Assembly: GCA_011009095.1 (NCBI GenBank)
Contig: VTPC01090704.1
Location: forward strand, 199,376-263,375
Direction: 5' to 3'
DNA from: Ignelater luminosus
Lineage: Eukaryota; Arthropoda; Insecta; Coleoptera; Elateridae
DNA: 64,000 nucleotides
The notes beneath the pieces were generated by a model that did not search any database, was not told where the DNA came from, and saw nothing but the letters and a program-made list of their open reading frames with translations. Shown in pieces: positions 33,795 to 45,464 of the stretch. A program made the position numbers and the translations under genes. The first letter of the stretch is position 1, and every line of letters starts with the position of its first letter.

Positions 33795-33884
33795 TATCAT
33801 GTTTGCTAGGTATTGTACCACGTATAACGTTAAATTCATCTAACGCATCTCCGCAAGCCTAGGTGTACTAGAACGTTGGCATAC
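33795..33884 (+). repeat. Left arm of a long inverted repeat
   Basis: It contains the word AAATTCATCTAACGCATCTC at 33832-33851, continuing three more bases, which recurs exactly in inverse orientation at 35229-35251. Homology extends with mismatches for about 90 bp in total, including TTGCTAGGT on the outer side and TTGGCAT on the inner side. Confidence 0.75.
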
Positions 33885-33990
33885 TCTAAACAAAAAATGA
33901 CATAAAATATACTGGAATATCAATGAAGTTGTAGTATAAAATTCCAAGTGTCAGGTTTTCAATTTTAAGAATCCATTTATATCGACCTTG

Positions 33991-34075
33991 CTTAAATTTA
34001 ACTAGAACTCAACTTCGTGGTTACAATTGTTTTTGATAATCGTGTCCATGTAGTTAAGTTCTAGTTAAATTTAAG
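33991..34075 (+). repeat. Hairpin-forming inverted repeat (24-bp arms)
   Basis: The arm CTTAAATTTAACTAGAACTC (33991-34010, extended by AACT) pairs with 34052-34075 with one mismatch over 24 bp. The loop is 37 bp. It lies inside the larger inverted repeat pair. Confidence 0.75.
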
Positions 34076-35202
34076 TGAGATCGGTGCAACGGTCCTAAAA
34101 TAATTAAAAGTTGTGATACCGTACCTAAATACCGTGCGACCAAAGAAAGCAAAGTCAAAGTGTCATGACTACCATCAGAGTAAGAAGTCCCGATCTTTGA
34201 AGTTTTTTGGATTCTTTCAATTCTTATGAACATCTTAGAGTTTATCAATATTAGAATGCATAAATTTCATTTCAGAACATATTTTGCCTTAATAAGTAAA
34301 CACCTACATGCAAAATCTTTCAAAGTCAAAACTTTTGCCCTGATAGTAGATCGATCTGTCAGCATTGCTAGACAGCTGTTGAAGTTGTGACTTGGGAGAT
34401 TAACCTTCCAAGTCACAGGTGTCCATAGCTTTTTGTTGTCTTAACAGTGTTAACATCTCATATTAGTAGTCATAGCTAACTTGTTTGTTTTTCTGTTTTT
34501 CCTTAAACTTTTCAGGTCCGATTTAAAAATATCGAAACTAACTTCTATGACCTTGCAATATCTTGTGCGTTTTCAGATATCCAACATAAGAACCAACAAA
34601 TGGTGCTCCATATTTGAAAACAGAAATGGATAAAATAATTTAAATCTTGTTAGATTTATTAATTACGATATTGATTATGAAAGAGACTAAAGATTAAGAA
34701 AATTATTACCGTAAAATTAATTGAATACATTATTGCCACAATAGTAAAGCTCATAGTCAGAAAAAGTCATAATTCATGAATTTGTGAATTTTCAGATTTG
34801 GAGATTTATAGCCAGTTTTGGCAACATTGATTGTAGTTATTGGTCACTCCTTTTCTGCCATTCTAAAACATATCGACTAATTTTGGTTGATGATTTTTGA
34901 CAATAGTCTATATCATTGCTATTACCCTGAGCTAGTACAGAACGACAGCCGGAGTGTGACGTTATGGTATAAAGTTTTGATTCTACAGCAGGGATTTGAA
35001 AAGTTAAGGAATGCCCTTTTCTCGATCGCACGGTGTTTTTCTAACAACAAAGCAGAAATTTCTTATTTTTGAAACAAAATACCTTAAGGAAAATTTTTTT
35101 AGCGACACACAAGAAACAGTAAAATCCTCACAGCTGGATTTCGTTCAAGCAATATTAACATCAATACTGAAAAGCGCAGCAATATGTATACTCAAATGCC
35201 AA
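34076..35202. other. Stretch between the inverted-repeat arms, no supported gene
   Basis: No recognisable protein is seen. A perfect 10-bp hairpin (arms TGTGACTTGG at 34386-34395 and 34408-34417, 12-bp loop) lies here. Short frames around 34837-35217 have no motif I know. Confidence 0.45.
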
Positions 35203-35290
35203 ATGCCAAAATTCTAATGCACTGGTTAGCGGAGATGCGTTAGATGAATTTCAACCTTATAAATCCTAGCGTGATACACCTAGCAAATGA
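35203..35290 (-). repeat. Right arm of the long inverted repeat
   Basis: It matches the reverse complement of 33795-33884, including an exact 23-bp core at 35229-35251. The arms lie about 1.3 kb apart. Confidence 0.75.
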
Positions 35291-35794
35291 TGTTAATCAA
35301 AAAGTAAACAGAAGGTGTTTTTGCAGATCGCTTTTGCGAAACCGTGTCTGTTATTACGAAGCCAGGTATAAATGTCAGTACGGATGTACTTGATACTCAT
35401 CAGAGAAAATATTATTCTTTTACTTTGCGTGCTTTTGATTGCGATCTTAAGCAACTCACTGAGCATGAGATTTTTGATTCACTCGGGTATTTTTTTAATC
35501 GATTGGATTTTATTCGTAAATTGAGTTTTTTTGAATCAAACAAAAATTTCAAGTTGTGCTAAGAAAATACTATGTAGCTCTATTAGTCGAATAGGACTTG
35601 ATTGATCCATGAAATTGCAAACTATACATATAAGAAATCACTTGGACAAAAAGGGTGAGTGAAACAAAGTCTAGTAGAATAACCTCTGACTGAGCTGTCT
35701 AAGTTAGAATCCTGAACGAACGCTATATCGGATTATTATGGTCCTTTTCTCTTTGAAACACAATGTAAAACCCGTTTTATATTATACTTTTTCT
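35291..35794. other. Stretch upstream of the hAT remnant, no supported gene
   Basis: The plus-strand frame at 35344-35562 may be a degraded upstream part of the hAT transposase, but I see no motif that proves it. Confidence 0.35.
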
Positions 35795-37063
35795 TGTTGA
35801 TTTCATCGAAACCAAAGGTAAACACGCTGAACAGATGGCAAAAATGATTGTAGAGAAGACCGACCAAGATGGACTCAACACTGAAAACTGCAGAGGCCAA
35901 GCTTACAACAACGCTGCTGTTATGTTCGGATTACATACTGGAGTCCAAGCGAGAATGAAAACAGTTAACCCCAAAGCCCATTTCGTCGCATGCACTAACC
36001 ACTCTTTGAATCAAGTTGGTGTTCACGTCACTTCCGTTACCTTTTTCGGGACGTGAAGAAAATATATTTGTTCTTTTCGTCACCAACCCATCTTTGAGAC
36101 GTTTTGACTGCTGCTACTGGTCAAGGGGTAAAACGCCTGATTGAAGCCCGATGGAGCTCAAGGCAAGAAGCTGTCAAATTGTTGAAGACTAATTTTTCCA
36201 AGATCCTGGATGTTCTCGAAGAGTTAAGCGCCGATAGAACAGAAAATACAGTTACTTGGTCGGATGCTGAGATGCTTTTGCCATCAATGCACTCGTTTTC
36301 TTTCCTTTGTTACCTCGGGTTTTGGTCTGAAGTCCTTCCAGAGATTAACCATGCTCAAGTTTACCTGCAGACCAAGCGACTGGAAATTCAACGGTGTGCG
36401 GCGAAAATTGGGGCATCGAGAATATTTTTAGTTAAACAGCAAAATAAACTAGTGGATTGCAGTTTCAGCTACTCGAGACAGTTGTGCAAGGAACTTGGAA
36501 TCTAAGTTGAGCCTGGAAGAACAACAAAGAGAAAGCAATTTTTCTTGACTTGACCTACGAAGAAGAACTACATATAGGAATGTTCGCATTCATGGACTGG
36601 ATAATTCAAGAAATAAGTTCAAGGTTTGAGCAATTGGAAACCTCTTTAATCCGGAATACGTCTGCGATTCGATTAATTTGCCGGATGAAATCGATAAGAT
36701 GGAATTCCGGATCGAACGATATCGTCTTTGAAACTTTGTCGACGCATCTCAGGACCACCAAAAGCTCGTACAGGAAGGACCGCTGGAACTGTTACAGTTT
36801 ATCCAACAGTATAACCTCAATACCCCCGTCCCTAACCTGGTGATACTGTTGCGAATTTGTTTAACCACCGGTATGAGTATTGCGAATTGCGAAAGTTTTC
36901 TAAGTTAAAACTGATTAAGTTCTACATGAGGTTTACTATGAGCCAGCTGAAGTTGTTTAATCTGGCTGAATTGTCTGTTGAGCAAGAACTAACAAACCAG
37001 ATAGATTTCGAAGAAGCAATAATTGAGTTTGCTGCTCTTAAAGCTAGGAAAGTTTGCTTTTAA
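35795..37063 (+). pseudogene. hAT transposase pseudogene (ZMYM1-like)
   Basis: Pieces in several frames line up with hAT transposases of the DUF4371/ZMYM1-like group. The first is KHAEQMAKMIVEK followed by NCRGQAYNNAAVM, the block around the second catalytic Asp; the family has YDN, so this copy has Asp changed to Asn. Next are HFVACTNHSLNQVGVH, then a broken VLTAATGQGVKRLIEARWSS, the RW block. After this come the helical insertion (WSDAEMLLPS, FWSEVLPEIN, LVKQQNKLVD) and finally the C-terminal dimerisation region: ILLRICLT, NCESF, FSKLKLIKFYMR, MSQLKLFNLAELSVE and FEEAIIEFAALKARK. At least three frameshifts and some stops separate these parts. The N-terminal zinc-finger part and the first catalytic Asp are not recognisable. 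Confidence 0.82.
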
Positions 37064-37324
37064 GTTTCAAGCATTGTAGTTTCATTTTTAAGTTCCTTGT
37101 TATTTATTTATATTTAGCATAGTTTACTGTTTAAATTTTAATACAAATATCTAAACATAATCATAGTCAACAGTTAAATTACTTTTCTATTAGATAATTA
37201 CCATTTAGAAACGCGGTTTAAAGCTTAAATGTTGCATTAAACGTTTACTTTAAAAAATTTTAAATTTTTAAATTCGAATTTTTTTCTCTTCTGAAGGAAA
37301 AGGGGAAGGTCCACTCCGGGCGCC

Positions 37325-37346
37325 AATATCTCTTGCTACGCCACTG
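37325..37346 (-). repeat. hAT 3' terminal repeat
   Basis: Read on the minus strand it begins CAGTGGCGTAGCAAGAGATA, characteristic of hAT elements. It lies about 260 bp after the transposase stop. Confidence 0.7.
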
Positions 37347-40300
37347 ACACTGGCTCAACCTGACATCGAGCTTTCTTGATAGTTTACCCAACACGCAGTC
37401 AGTCTGACAGTGTCAGATCAATGAGGAATTCTTACTACTGTTTGATAAAATTAATGTCATTGATCAGCAACAAAATCAGTAAGTAAATATAATATCGTAT
37501 GATTTAATTTTTGATCTTCATTTTGTCGATACATCTATATGTATAGACCACTGTTTGTTTACAAACACGAAACCATTAGAAGCAAAATACTATTTTTATT
37601 TATACAAAAGAAGTTTCTGTGCAAACACAGTGTTTACAAGTTTACTAGATAACTTTTGTTTACTTACTTTGTTTTCTATCATTTATCATTATTATATTGT
37701 AATGAATGTGATAACTTGTTATAATATCTTAAAATGACACAAATAAGTAATCGAGTTGCATCAAAAACTAGAATATTAACGCAGACAAATTAAAAATTAT
37801 TATTAATGTGGGTAGGTGACAAGTCTAATTAATTTAAATAATATTACATTTGATTTTCTATAAATAACCTTAAATATAAAAAATAAATAATACATCTTGC
37901 TTTTGCTTCTAAGAGTATTATTATATCAGTGGGTGCAGAAGGACTACTACAATTAAATGCGTCCGCAATTTTGATCAACAACTACGTAGTTGTATGTAGA
38001 TTCTTGTTGATATACGAGATTATTTATAATTTGCAGGATGCGGTTTCGTTTTTATAATGCGAGGCTTGTATTCACGTAGCGTATATTTATTGAAGGAAAG
38101 ATAAGTTTAAACGGTATACTCGTTTGTAGTTCAATCCTAACTGCAGTGCATTATTATCTTTATTATCCCATAATTACCACCCTGTAGGATAACAAAGAGA
38201 AATTTAAATAAATTTGTCATCGACGGGGATGTTTGGGCGCAACTAATAAACAGGGCGTCTGTCACGTGGCCCTCTATAACCACGGGGGCGGAATTCGTTG
38301 TTATCATGTTAAGTACACGTGCTCTGTCCTACCAAAAACCCCTTGATAATGTTACGCGGAACAGTCATGCAGCTCATCAGGTTAAATGGAGTGCGTCGGA
38401 TCGACTTATGGCCGGGCGAACTTGCTACCATCAATCATAGGATTAAATGCTCGTTTCTCGAAATGCAGTCGACTTGGTCATATTAACTAACGATTTTATG
38501 GTGCATCTTGAATTGAAATGGTAATCCTGCAATTCTACGTGAACCATTCTTTGAATTAGGATTACTGTTCATGCAACGATGATTTTATATTGAAGAGAAA
38601 AATTTTATGTGGGCTTTTTACGTTTTCAAGTGCTCTTTTTAAACTGCATTTGTAATTTATTTATGTTTTCTTCTCAGAAGCAGCAATATAAATTTTTAGC
38701 AAAATGTGTTTATTTAGTCAACAGAAGTTTTTTTTATTCAGTGTAGGTATTCACGAGAAAAAAGCCATAAACAAGTTCCTTTTAGAGATTTTTAGTAAAC
38801 AAACACGTTCTTAAGACTGTATTATATTTCTTTATCGGTAGCGTATGTAATTTATAATGAATTTAAGAATAAATAAATAAATAAATAAAAATAAAAATAA
38901 AAACGAAAACATAAGAAGTTTTTTATGCATTTTCATACTAATTTGCTCAAATTTACTATTTGTAGTTATTGTAAAACAATTTTGATTTTGTTTCATTGAT
39001 AATTAATGTTCAGAAATTGAAAACTACAACGCTCAGAGTTTTTTTCTCAACTTAACTGAAATAAACTTAATGGATGCCGTGAAATCCAATAGACCAGAAA
39101 AATCAATGACTCTAAAGTTCTGGTCGGTTCAAAAAATCCAAGCTCAGAACGATTAGTTAGTTAGTTTGTAAAGATAAAAATGCCTTATCAGGTTGAATTG
39201 CTCAAATCGGTAAAATTGGTACAAAACCTAGCATTTAAGTTTAAAGGTTTTGAATTAACTCCATCTCGTGCAAGTTTGTTACAGACGAAATTTATCTGTT
39301 AATGTAGCAAAAATATTATTAGGATCAAAAGCATTGCTTTTGACATAAAACATTCAAATATTAGAAAAACTTTGGTTGGGTTGGAAATACCTATCGCTCA
39401 AAAAAGTTTGACTGTCCCCAGAATAGACTCAAAAAGTCCGGAAAACTCTAAAAAACAAGATCTTTTCTGGTCTGAATCCCAACTTTAGCAAGGGTTTCGC
39501 AGTGGCACTACTTAAAAACCTCACTTGTGTAGAAATCTATGCTGCCCGGCAGTTTCCACTTCCTAATAGTCGTTAACTATCAAAAACTGTCGTTTTAGAA
39601 AAGCTATACATCTTTATACTTTCAAATTTGCAGAACATCCTTACCTCTCAGTTGGTTGTATGACCAAAGCAAGACAAATAAATCGTTAAACACCTGATTG
39701 CAAAAATCATTAATGAAACTAATATGTGGAATCTTATGGCAAATGCCAAAAACACCCACCATGGTTTATGATAAAGCCAAAATTGCATTAGTGTCGTGTA
39801 AGGATGGAAACTCCCTTCTGCCCAAGATCGTTTTTCATTTTTCATGAAAGAAGGTGGATGACACAACGTGTTTAGTTCTGTATTCTGCTCTGCTATGTTT
39901 TGAAGTCAGCAAACGGCTTTCTTGCTCTGCAATTATTCTTGTTAACCTCTGATGAACCAATTTTATGCATAACCCGTATTTGTTAATTTCTGAAATTAGT
40001 GTATCGATGGATAGAGTAAAGATGTATTTTTTTCCCGGTAGAATTATTTTTGTATCACAAGCTTTGGAAAACCAACCACTGTCATACTAAAGCATCCTTG
40101 AGCAAAGAAAAACACAAATTTTGTAATATAGCATAGAGTGGTTGTATATGCTTCCTTTTCCAAAGTTGCTGATTTCGAACTCACTAAAGAGCACATGAGC
40201 AAATGAAATAAGTACTCATATAAAAATAGTTAGTTAACTTGAACAGATTTTCTACTGTTTACCTATGCAGATTCTCTATAAATGGCAAGTCGAAATACAG

Positions 40301-43300
40301 CAAGGCATTTTTGACCGCATAGTCACACCTTCTCCAGTCTCTGTAAATATGTAACATTTATATTGTGAGTAACACTTGTATCATAAAAACAGAAATGCAA
40401 TGGACTGAAGGATCAATATTGAACTACAACTTTTCTAATTTTAACAATTAAGAAGTAGAAAGAATGACGAGCAGAGTTTATACGTATGCAAGCAGATGTC
40501 TTAGAATTATTATGGCAAGTTTTATTAAATTTTGTGTTGCCACCAGTCGTTACTTGATAAACATCCAGAAGACATTTAAGGAACTTCCCTTATTATTAGA
40601 AACTCTGATACTTACTAGCGAACACATTTTTGATGTTTATTTAGATATAGAAACAACATTTACAGAATATCAAATTAAAGTATTAAAAGCGACTGTGTTG
40701 TTTTAATTCGTGATCATAATTGAATAAAATAAAAAAATTAAATTTATGACTTTCAAGTTCCATGAAGTTTCTTTTCTAATTAGAAAGTCAGAAATTGTAA
40801 AAGACAAATTAGTGAAACGAAGTAAATTTTTTTTTATCACATTAAGAAAGCTACGAACCGCAAGCTTTAGTTGATTCATTTCATGAAAGCTTTTCCCTAA
40901 CATTTAATAATAAATAACGTGCCATTCAAATGGCGAAATAAATCAAATTAGTAAGTGGTAGGTAGATAGGTATAAAGTTGGGATATCCAATAATTCTGGA
41001 ATCAGTAAAAGCAAGGCGACAAGCAGATTATCCTGGCAAATCCCAGAGGCACTCACCGACAATGGTTTTGGTTGGATCCGCCACGTGTGCCGTTTGATTG
41101 GGCCGTAAGTAACGTTCGTCAGTGAGGATTACAGACGGTTTCACGCGTCACTAGTACATAATCTGCTTAGCTCTGACAGTGATAAGGATGAATGGAGTAG
41201 GAGTTGCGAGTCATCCTGATTCTAACTTTGTCCTGGCTGATATCTTAGATCGGACTAGACGTTACATTACCCCAAGGTTTATTCGCCAGGTATTACCAAG
41301 TTAACATAAAGAAAAGGGTTGGCAAATAATAGCTAACAGACTGAAAAATTATGATGGTAATATTTAACAGAAGTTTGTCTTTAAATTAACTTAATCGATC
41401 ACGCTAGAACGTAAATCGTTTTATGTGTCACGTGAAATCATCTGCATCTCCAAAGGCATCTATACTAAAACTAGGTATAATGGTCTTTTAAAATACTCAT
41501 TGTTAAGATGCACGCATACCCCATTTACCTGCACATGTCACAGGCCATCAAGCCGTTTTATCTAAATGAAATCTTAGCGTGAAACTGACTACAAGAGAGT
41601 CAACTTTTTAATATGATAAATACCCGAAATATAAATAGGACGCATCGTTTATGTATATATGAATGAGAACATTCCGCATTGTCTGGTATCTGTGGTCTCT
41701 GCCATCTGTCAAAGTGAAGAGTGATCGGTCATCACGAAGACCTCCAGGTTCGTCAAAATATAATTCATAACATGTTCTATCTTTTTCTTTTCATTTAAAG
41801 CGTTACTACAACAGCATCTGCTTTGTCATATGATCGACTAGGAATGTGTGTTCGATAAGTAACGTCCTTTTAATTGAAATAGAAAGAAAAACCCAAAAAA
41901 GTGGTTTCAAAAAATTAATGAATAATAATGACTGACAAGCATGGTATGCATCGCTACATCAAATGATAAAAAATAAGAAGCAAAAGAGATTTTCTTGAAA
42001 ACAAAGTACAGGAGCCTAAATTAATTATTAGACTTTTTAAAAGCAAATTTAATAATATGAATATAAAAAATAATAAACAAGAATATGCTTTCAACAACTC
42101 ATTTTAAGATGAATTTTGAGTATTAGATACTGCCAGTATATCATTTGGTGGGAGAGGTATTAGTTTTATACTTATTAAATAGAAACATTGCAGTGAAAAT
42201 AAGAATAAGAGATAATGATACAAATCGGCGTGCTTTCAAAAACAGAAAGCAATCCTTCGCGCCTATTATTATCGCTGTATTTGACTTATTTACATTATTG
42301 TAGTTAACTCTCAATAGATAGCAGTCAGTTTGATATGCCAAAAACCCAAGCACGGTGCTAAAGCATTTCTAGTCTTTTCTTTCACGTGTTTGGTTATACA
42401 CAAACTATTCTACCACTGGGCAGCTGAAATGATGAAGCGAATGATTCAAGTGACACATTGAAGAGACGCAAGCCACAGTTTTTTTCTTAGTGGAAAAAAC
42501 AATATGTAATCTAAATAACTGATCAATTTTTAATGTGCCTTTTCATACAGACACATACTTAGACAAAACCTGGTACAGACGACATCTTTTGATTGATGAG
42601 TGGAATAGCCCATTGTGTTTTCTGTGTCATTATTAAAAAGCCATATATCATACATAAAAAGCACAGGTTGTTAACTGAATACTTTTGATTACTTCTTGGT
42701 CTAAATATAATAACTTGAAGTATTTGAGATTTAAGACCGTTAAACCATCACCCAATTTTGACAATTATTATCAATGAGAGTTAAAAATGGGGAATCCTTT
42801 CGTTTTTTTTTTACCAATAGCTAAATCTAACCTTGGGCTTTATCTCTAAGTACTATAAATTGGCCAATTAGTACCCCTCTTCTTTTGGGCTTCATTTGTA
42901 AAGTTATTATTGTAAAGTCATATAGCCGACTTTCCTTGCGCATAATGCAACCTTCAAAAGCTTGCAATAAAAGCCAAAAGCAATTATGAAATTCATGAGA
43001 TCTTGTATTGAAATCAAAAATGCATTTGGATTTAGCACGCTTGGTGTATAAAATAAACAGTGTTTGAAGTTTAGGTAACTGAGGAATGCCCATGGCAGAA
43101 TAAGGTACAAACAATACTTTACTTAAAACCGTGTACACATTCACTTATTATATGGTCAACTGAATAGTCCAAAAAATCTAACTAACTCTAATTTGCACTC
43201 TACGTCTAAATTGCGCTCACAACTCTTCTTTCAGCTTTTATATCACGTGCAGCTCCCTAAAATCAATCGAAGACATCTCGAAGACTCAGATGCATGGTAT

Positions 43301-43944
43301 TCTCAATATCCCTTGAGACAGTATTACTAACTTCAATAGAATGCTGCATGTAATGGTTCACGGAGCTGTTTAGTGCTCATGCATCAAGAAAGTAGTAGAG
43401 ATGAGTTGTAGACGTCAGGTTTAATAAGTTGTAACTTCGTAATGACACTAGAATAGATACATGTCTATCTGAACTTTTTCTTCAAAATTTCTTGCACGTA
43501 CATATTGATCATTCTTTTCACTTCCAAGCGATCCGAGCAATTTAGAAAACGTATCCTGTTAGGTAGTTGCAAAGGATCTCTAAATGAAATGGTCACCAAA
43601 GCGAAGCGAAGAAAACAAAAGTAACCTGCCAATTGCTGCAATCAACTACAATGATTGTGTGGTTTAAGCAAAGAGAAAATGTTACCAAACCGTAATAAGT
43701 GCTGGAAAGTGATAGATTAGACCCTTCTTTGACTAACCAACTGTCTCTTGCTTTGTTTTCTGCCCAAACCTACCTAACTTCATAACCCAAGTAAAAATGT
43801 CGACTCCAATGAGTTCTCAACTCTTTCCTTAATAGGGTAGCTGCCTGGAAGATCTTAAATCTTTTTTCATGCAGTTCAAACTATCTCAAAAAGTGGAAAG
43901 GCGTGTCTCTGTACTTTTCCTGCCAAAACATTTATTACCAGACT
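37347..43944. other. Long stretch without a supported gene
   Basis: No gene is recognised over 6.6 kb. The island at 38200-38480 is GC-richer, with two CACGTG/ACACGTG words, and 41020-41290 is similar in character. Both look like single-copy non-coding DNA. Open frames at 40464-40706 (plus) and 42827-43144 (minus) have no motif I can name and are compatible with chance. Confidence 0.45.
38868..38902 (+). repeat. (AATA)n microsatellite
   Basis: This is a run of AAATAAATAAATAA changing into AAAATAAAAATAAAAA, about 35 bp long. Confidence 0.85.
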
Positions 43945-43946
43945 TA

Positions 43947-44918
43947 CGAGGCTTGCTTGAAAAATTCTCACTTCTAACCTATAATTCAGTTGATAGTTTG
44001 TACCCAAGCTAACCAGTTCAGAGCTTTGAAAAAAGTAATCTTTTAAAAAAATAGAACTCTCGCGTGAACATTTTTGAGCAATAATTTTTTACAATTTTCG
44101 AAGCAACACCCAAACAATGCATCGAACGGATTAATGCGGATTTTGGCGAGGAATCTCCATCGAATAGAACTGTTTATAATTGGTTTGCTGACTTCCAACG
44201 TGGACGTTCTTTTCTCAGTGATGAATTTCGTGAAGGTTCTGCATGTGACATACCATGAAATAGGGGTCACCTTGAACATTAACATGAAACCAATGCACAC
44301 GTTTTACGCGACCATCTAAACGTACGGAAGTGAAGGTCAAAAGACGAATCGTGTGCAAAGAAATGTTGAAGAAATTCAACCGATGTCATTCACATTTAGT
44401 GTACGACATTGTTACTGGCGACGAAAGTTGGATCTACGCATACGAGCCAAAAAGTAAACAACAATCCTATGTTTGGAGGTTTCGAGGTGAGTCGACAGTC
44501 ATCGGTGAAATCAGAAAAAAACAATTCAAATCGGCACATCTTTGACACCATGACAATGCAAGTGCCCACACAGCTTCACACACTGTCGAAATTTTAGCCA
44601 GTAAAAAAGTGAAACTGATGTCGCATTGTCCGTGTTTGTCAGATCTAGCACCAAATGACTTTTTTCTGTTCCTGGCAATCAAAAACACGATGTATGGTGA
44701 GCATTATTCTTCGCCTGGAGTAGCCGTTGAGGCATTTATACAACTGGTTTCTAAAGTACCAGCTTTAGATTGGAAAAAAATACTTCGAAAATTGGCTTAA
44801 GCGTATGCAAAAGTGTATTGCTGCTAAGAACGAATATTTTGAAAAACAAGAAAGCCATTTACTAAATTGTATCTGTGTTTTTCTTAATCATTTGCAAAAG
44901 TTTTTTTAGAAAGCCTCG
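43947..44918 (+). mobile_element. Mariner transposon with internal deletions
   Basis: It is bounded by TA (43945-43946 and 44919-44920) and by diverged termini beginning CGAGGCTTGCTTG and, inverted, CGAGGCTTTCTAA. At 972 bp it is about 300 bp shorter than full-length relatives because at least two blocks of transposase sequence are gone. The last 200 bp are closely similar to the fragment at 14168-14400. It is inserted at the end of an older minus-strand frame at 44921-45121. Confidence 0.85.
44051..44852 (+). pseudogene. Mariner transposase pseudogene, internally deleted
   Basis: The start codon is lost (ATA in place of ATG before ELSREHF), with a stop eight codons later. In shifted frames the sequence gives QCIERINADFGEESPSNRTV, YNWFADFQRGRSF and HVTYHEIG (HTH regions), then MLKKFN, DIVTGDESWIYAYEP with the first catalytic Asp, and KQQSYVWRFRGES. 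A deletion then leads to VIGEIRKK. After that come HHDNASAHTA with the second Asp and SDLAPNDFFLF with the third. The tail reads AFIQLVSKVPALDWKK and EYFEKQ. The terminal stop of related copies is changed from TAA to GAA (44850-44852). Its lineage is that of 14168-14400 and 56821-58115. Confidence 0.82.
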
Positions 44919-44920
44919 TA

Positions 44921-45464
44921 GAATCTTCTGGCTTTTACCCTATAGTCTTTTTGGTTTAGATAAGTTGAACCTGAGTCGAGCAACAGCCATTGGGAGTCAC
45001 CGCATCTGGCGAGTTTGTTCTTCTCCTCTTCGCTGTGACAAGAAACTATGAAATTGAACTTTTTTGTTGTGGCAAGTCTATTCAAAATATTTGCTTTCTC
45101 CTTAACAAGAGTATTTCCCATTTTGTCTGAGCAGACTGGTTCTAGTGCCGTCTGGTTACACTGACCAACAATGGAAATGTTTCGGGATCAAAAATACCTG
45201 ATCCTTATATATTTCCTGCTGAATTAAAAAATCACCGCAAAAATTATCGATTAGCTTTTGTTTTTGAGATACAATGACATTTTATATTCTCTATAGTCTA
45301 TATTTCTAGTCAACTGTCAAAATACAACAGTAATCTAGCTGTGGGTAGGTTATAAACGTAAACACTATTGCTGTGACGGTGAATTTCATATTGTTTCTGT
45401 TGTGATTAGTGCAGAATTTCTTGTTTTAAAGTGTTTTTTAAAGAGTAAAATTTGTTACATCAAC
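44921..45464. other. Flank with an unrecognised minus-strand frame cut by the mariner
   Basis: On the minus strand, 45121 down to 44921 is open and codes for a 65-residue charged peptide (VKEKANILNRLATTKK, CHSEEEKNKLARC, LLLDSGSTYLNQKDYRVKAR). The mariner terminus interrupts it. I do not recognise the family; LLLDSGS resembles an aspartic-protease active site only superficially. The rest, to 45464, looks like the leader of the gene that follows on the plus strand. Confidence 0.4.

Larger units (their letters stand above)
35795..37346 (+). mobile_element. hAT transposon remnant (ZMYM1/DUF4371-like)
   Basis: A broken hAT transposase (35795-37063) is followed by a terminal sequence ending GCTACGCCACTG at 37346. 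Its reverse complement CAGTGGCGTAGC is the usual hAT terminus of this lineage. The matching left terminus was not found, so the 5' side is truncated or too diverged to see. Confidence 0.78.

Noticed and set aside
40464..40706. 80-codon plus-strand frame
   Set aside because: No recognisable family, average length for AT-rich DNA, no supporting context.
42827..43144. 105-codon minus-strand frame
   Set aside because: A second overlapping frame on the same strand is nearly as long, and neither shows a known motif.
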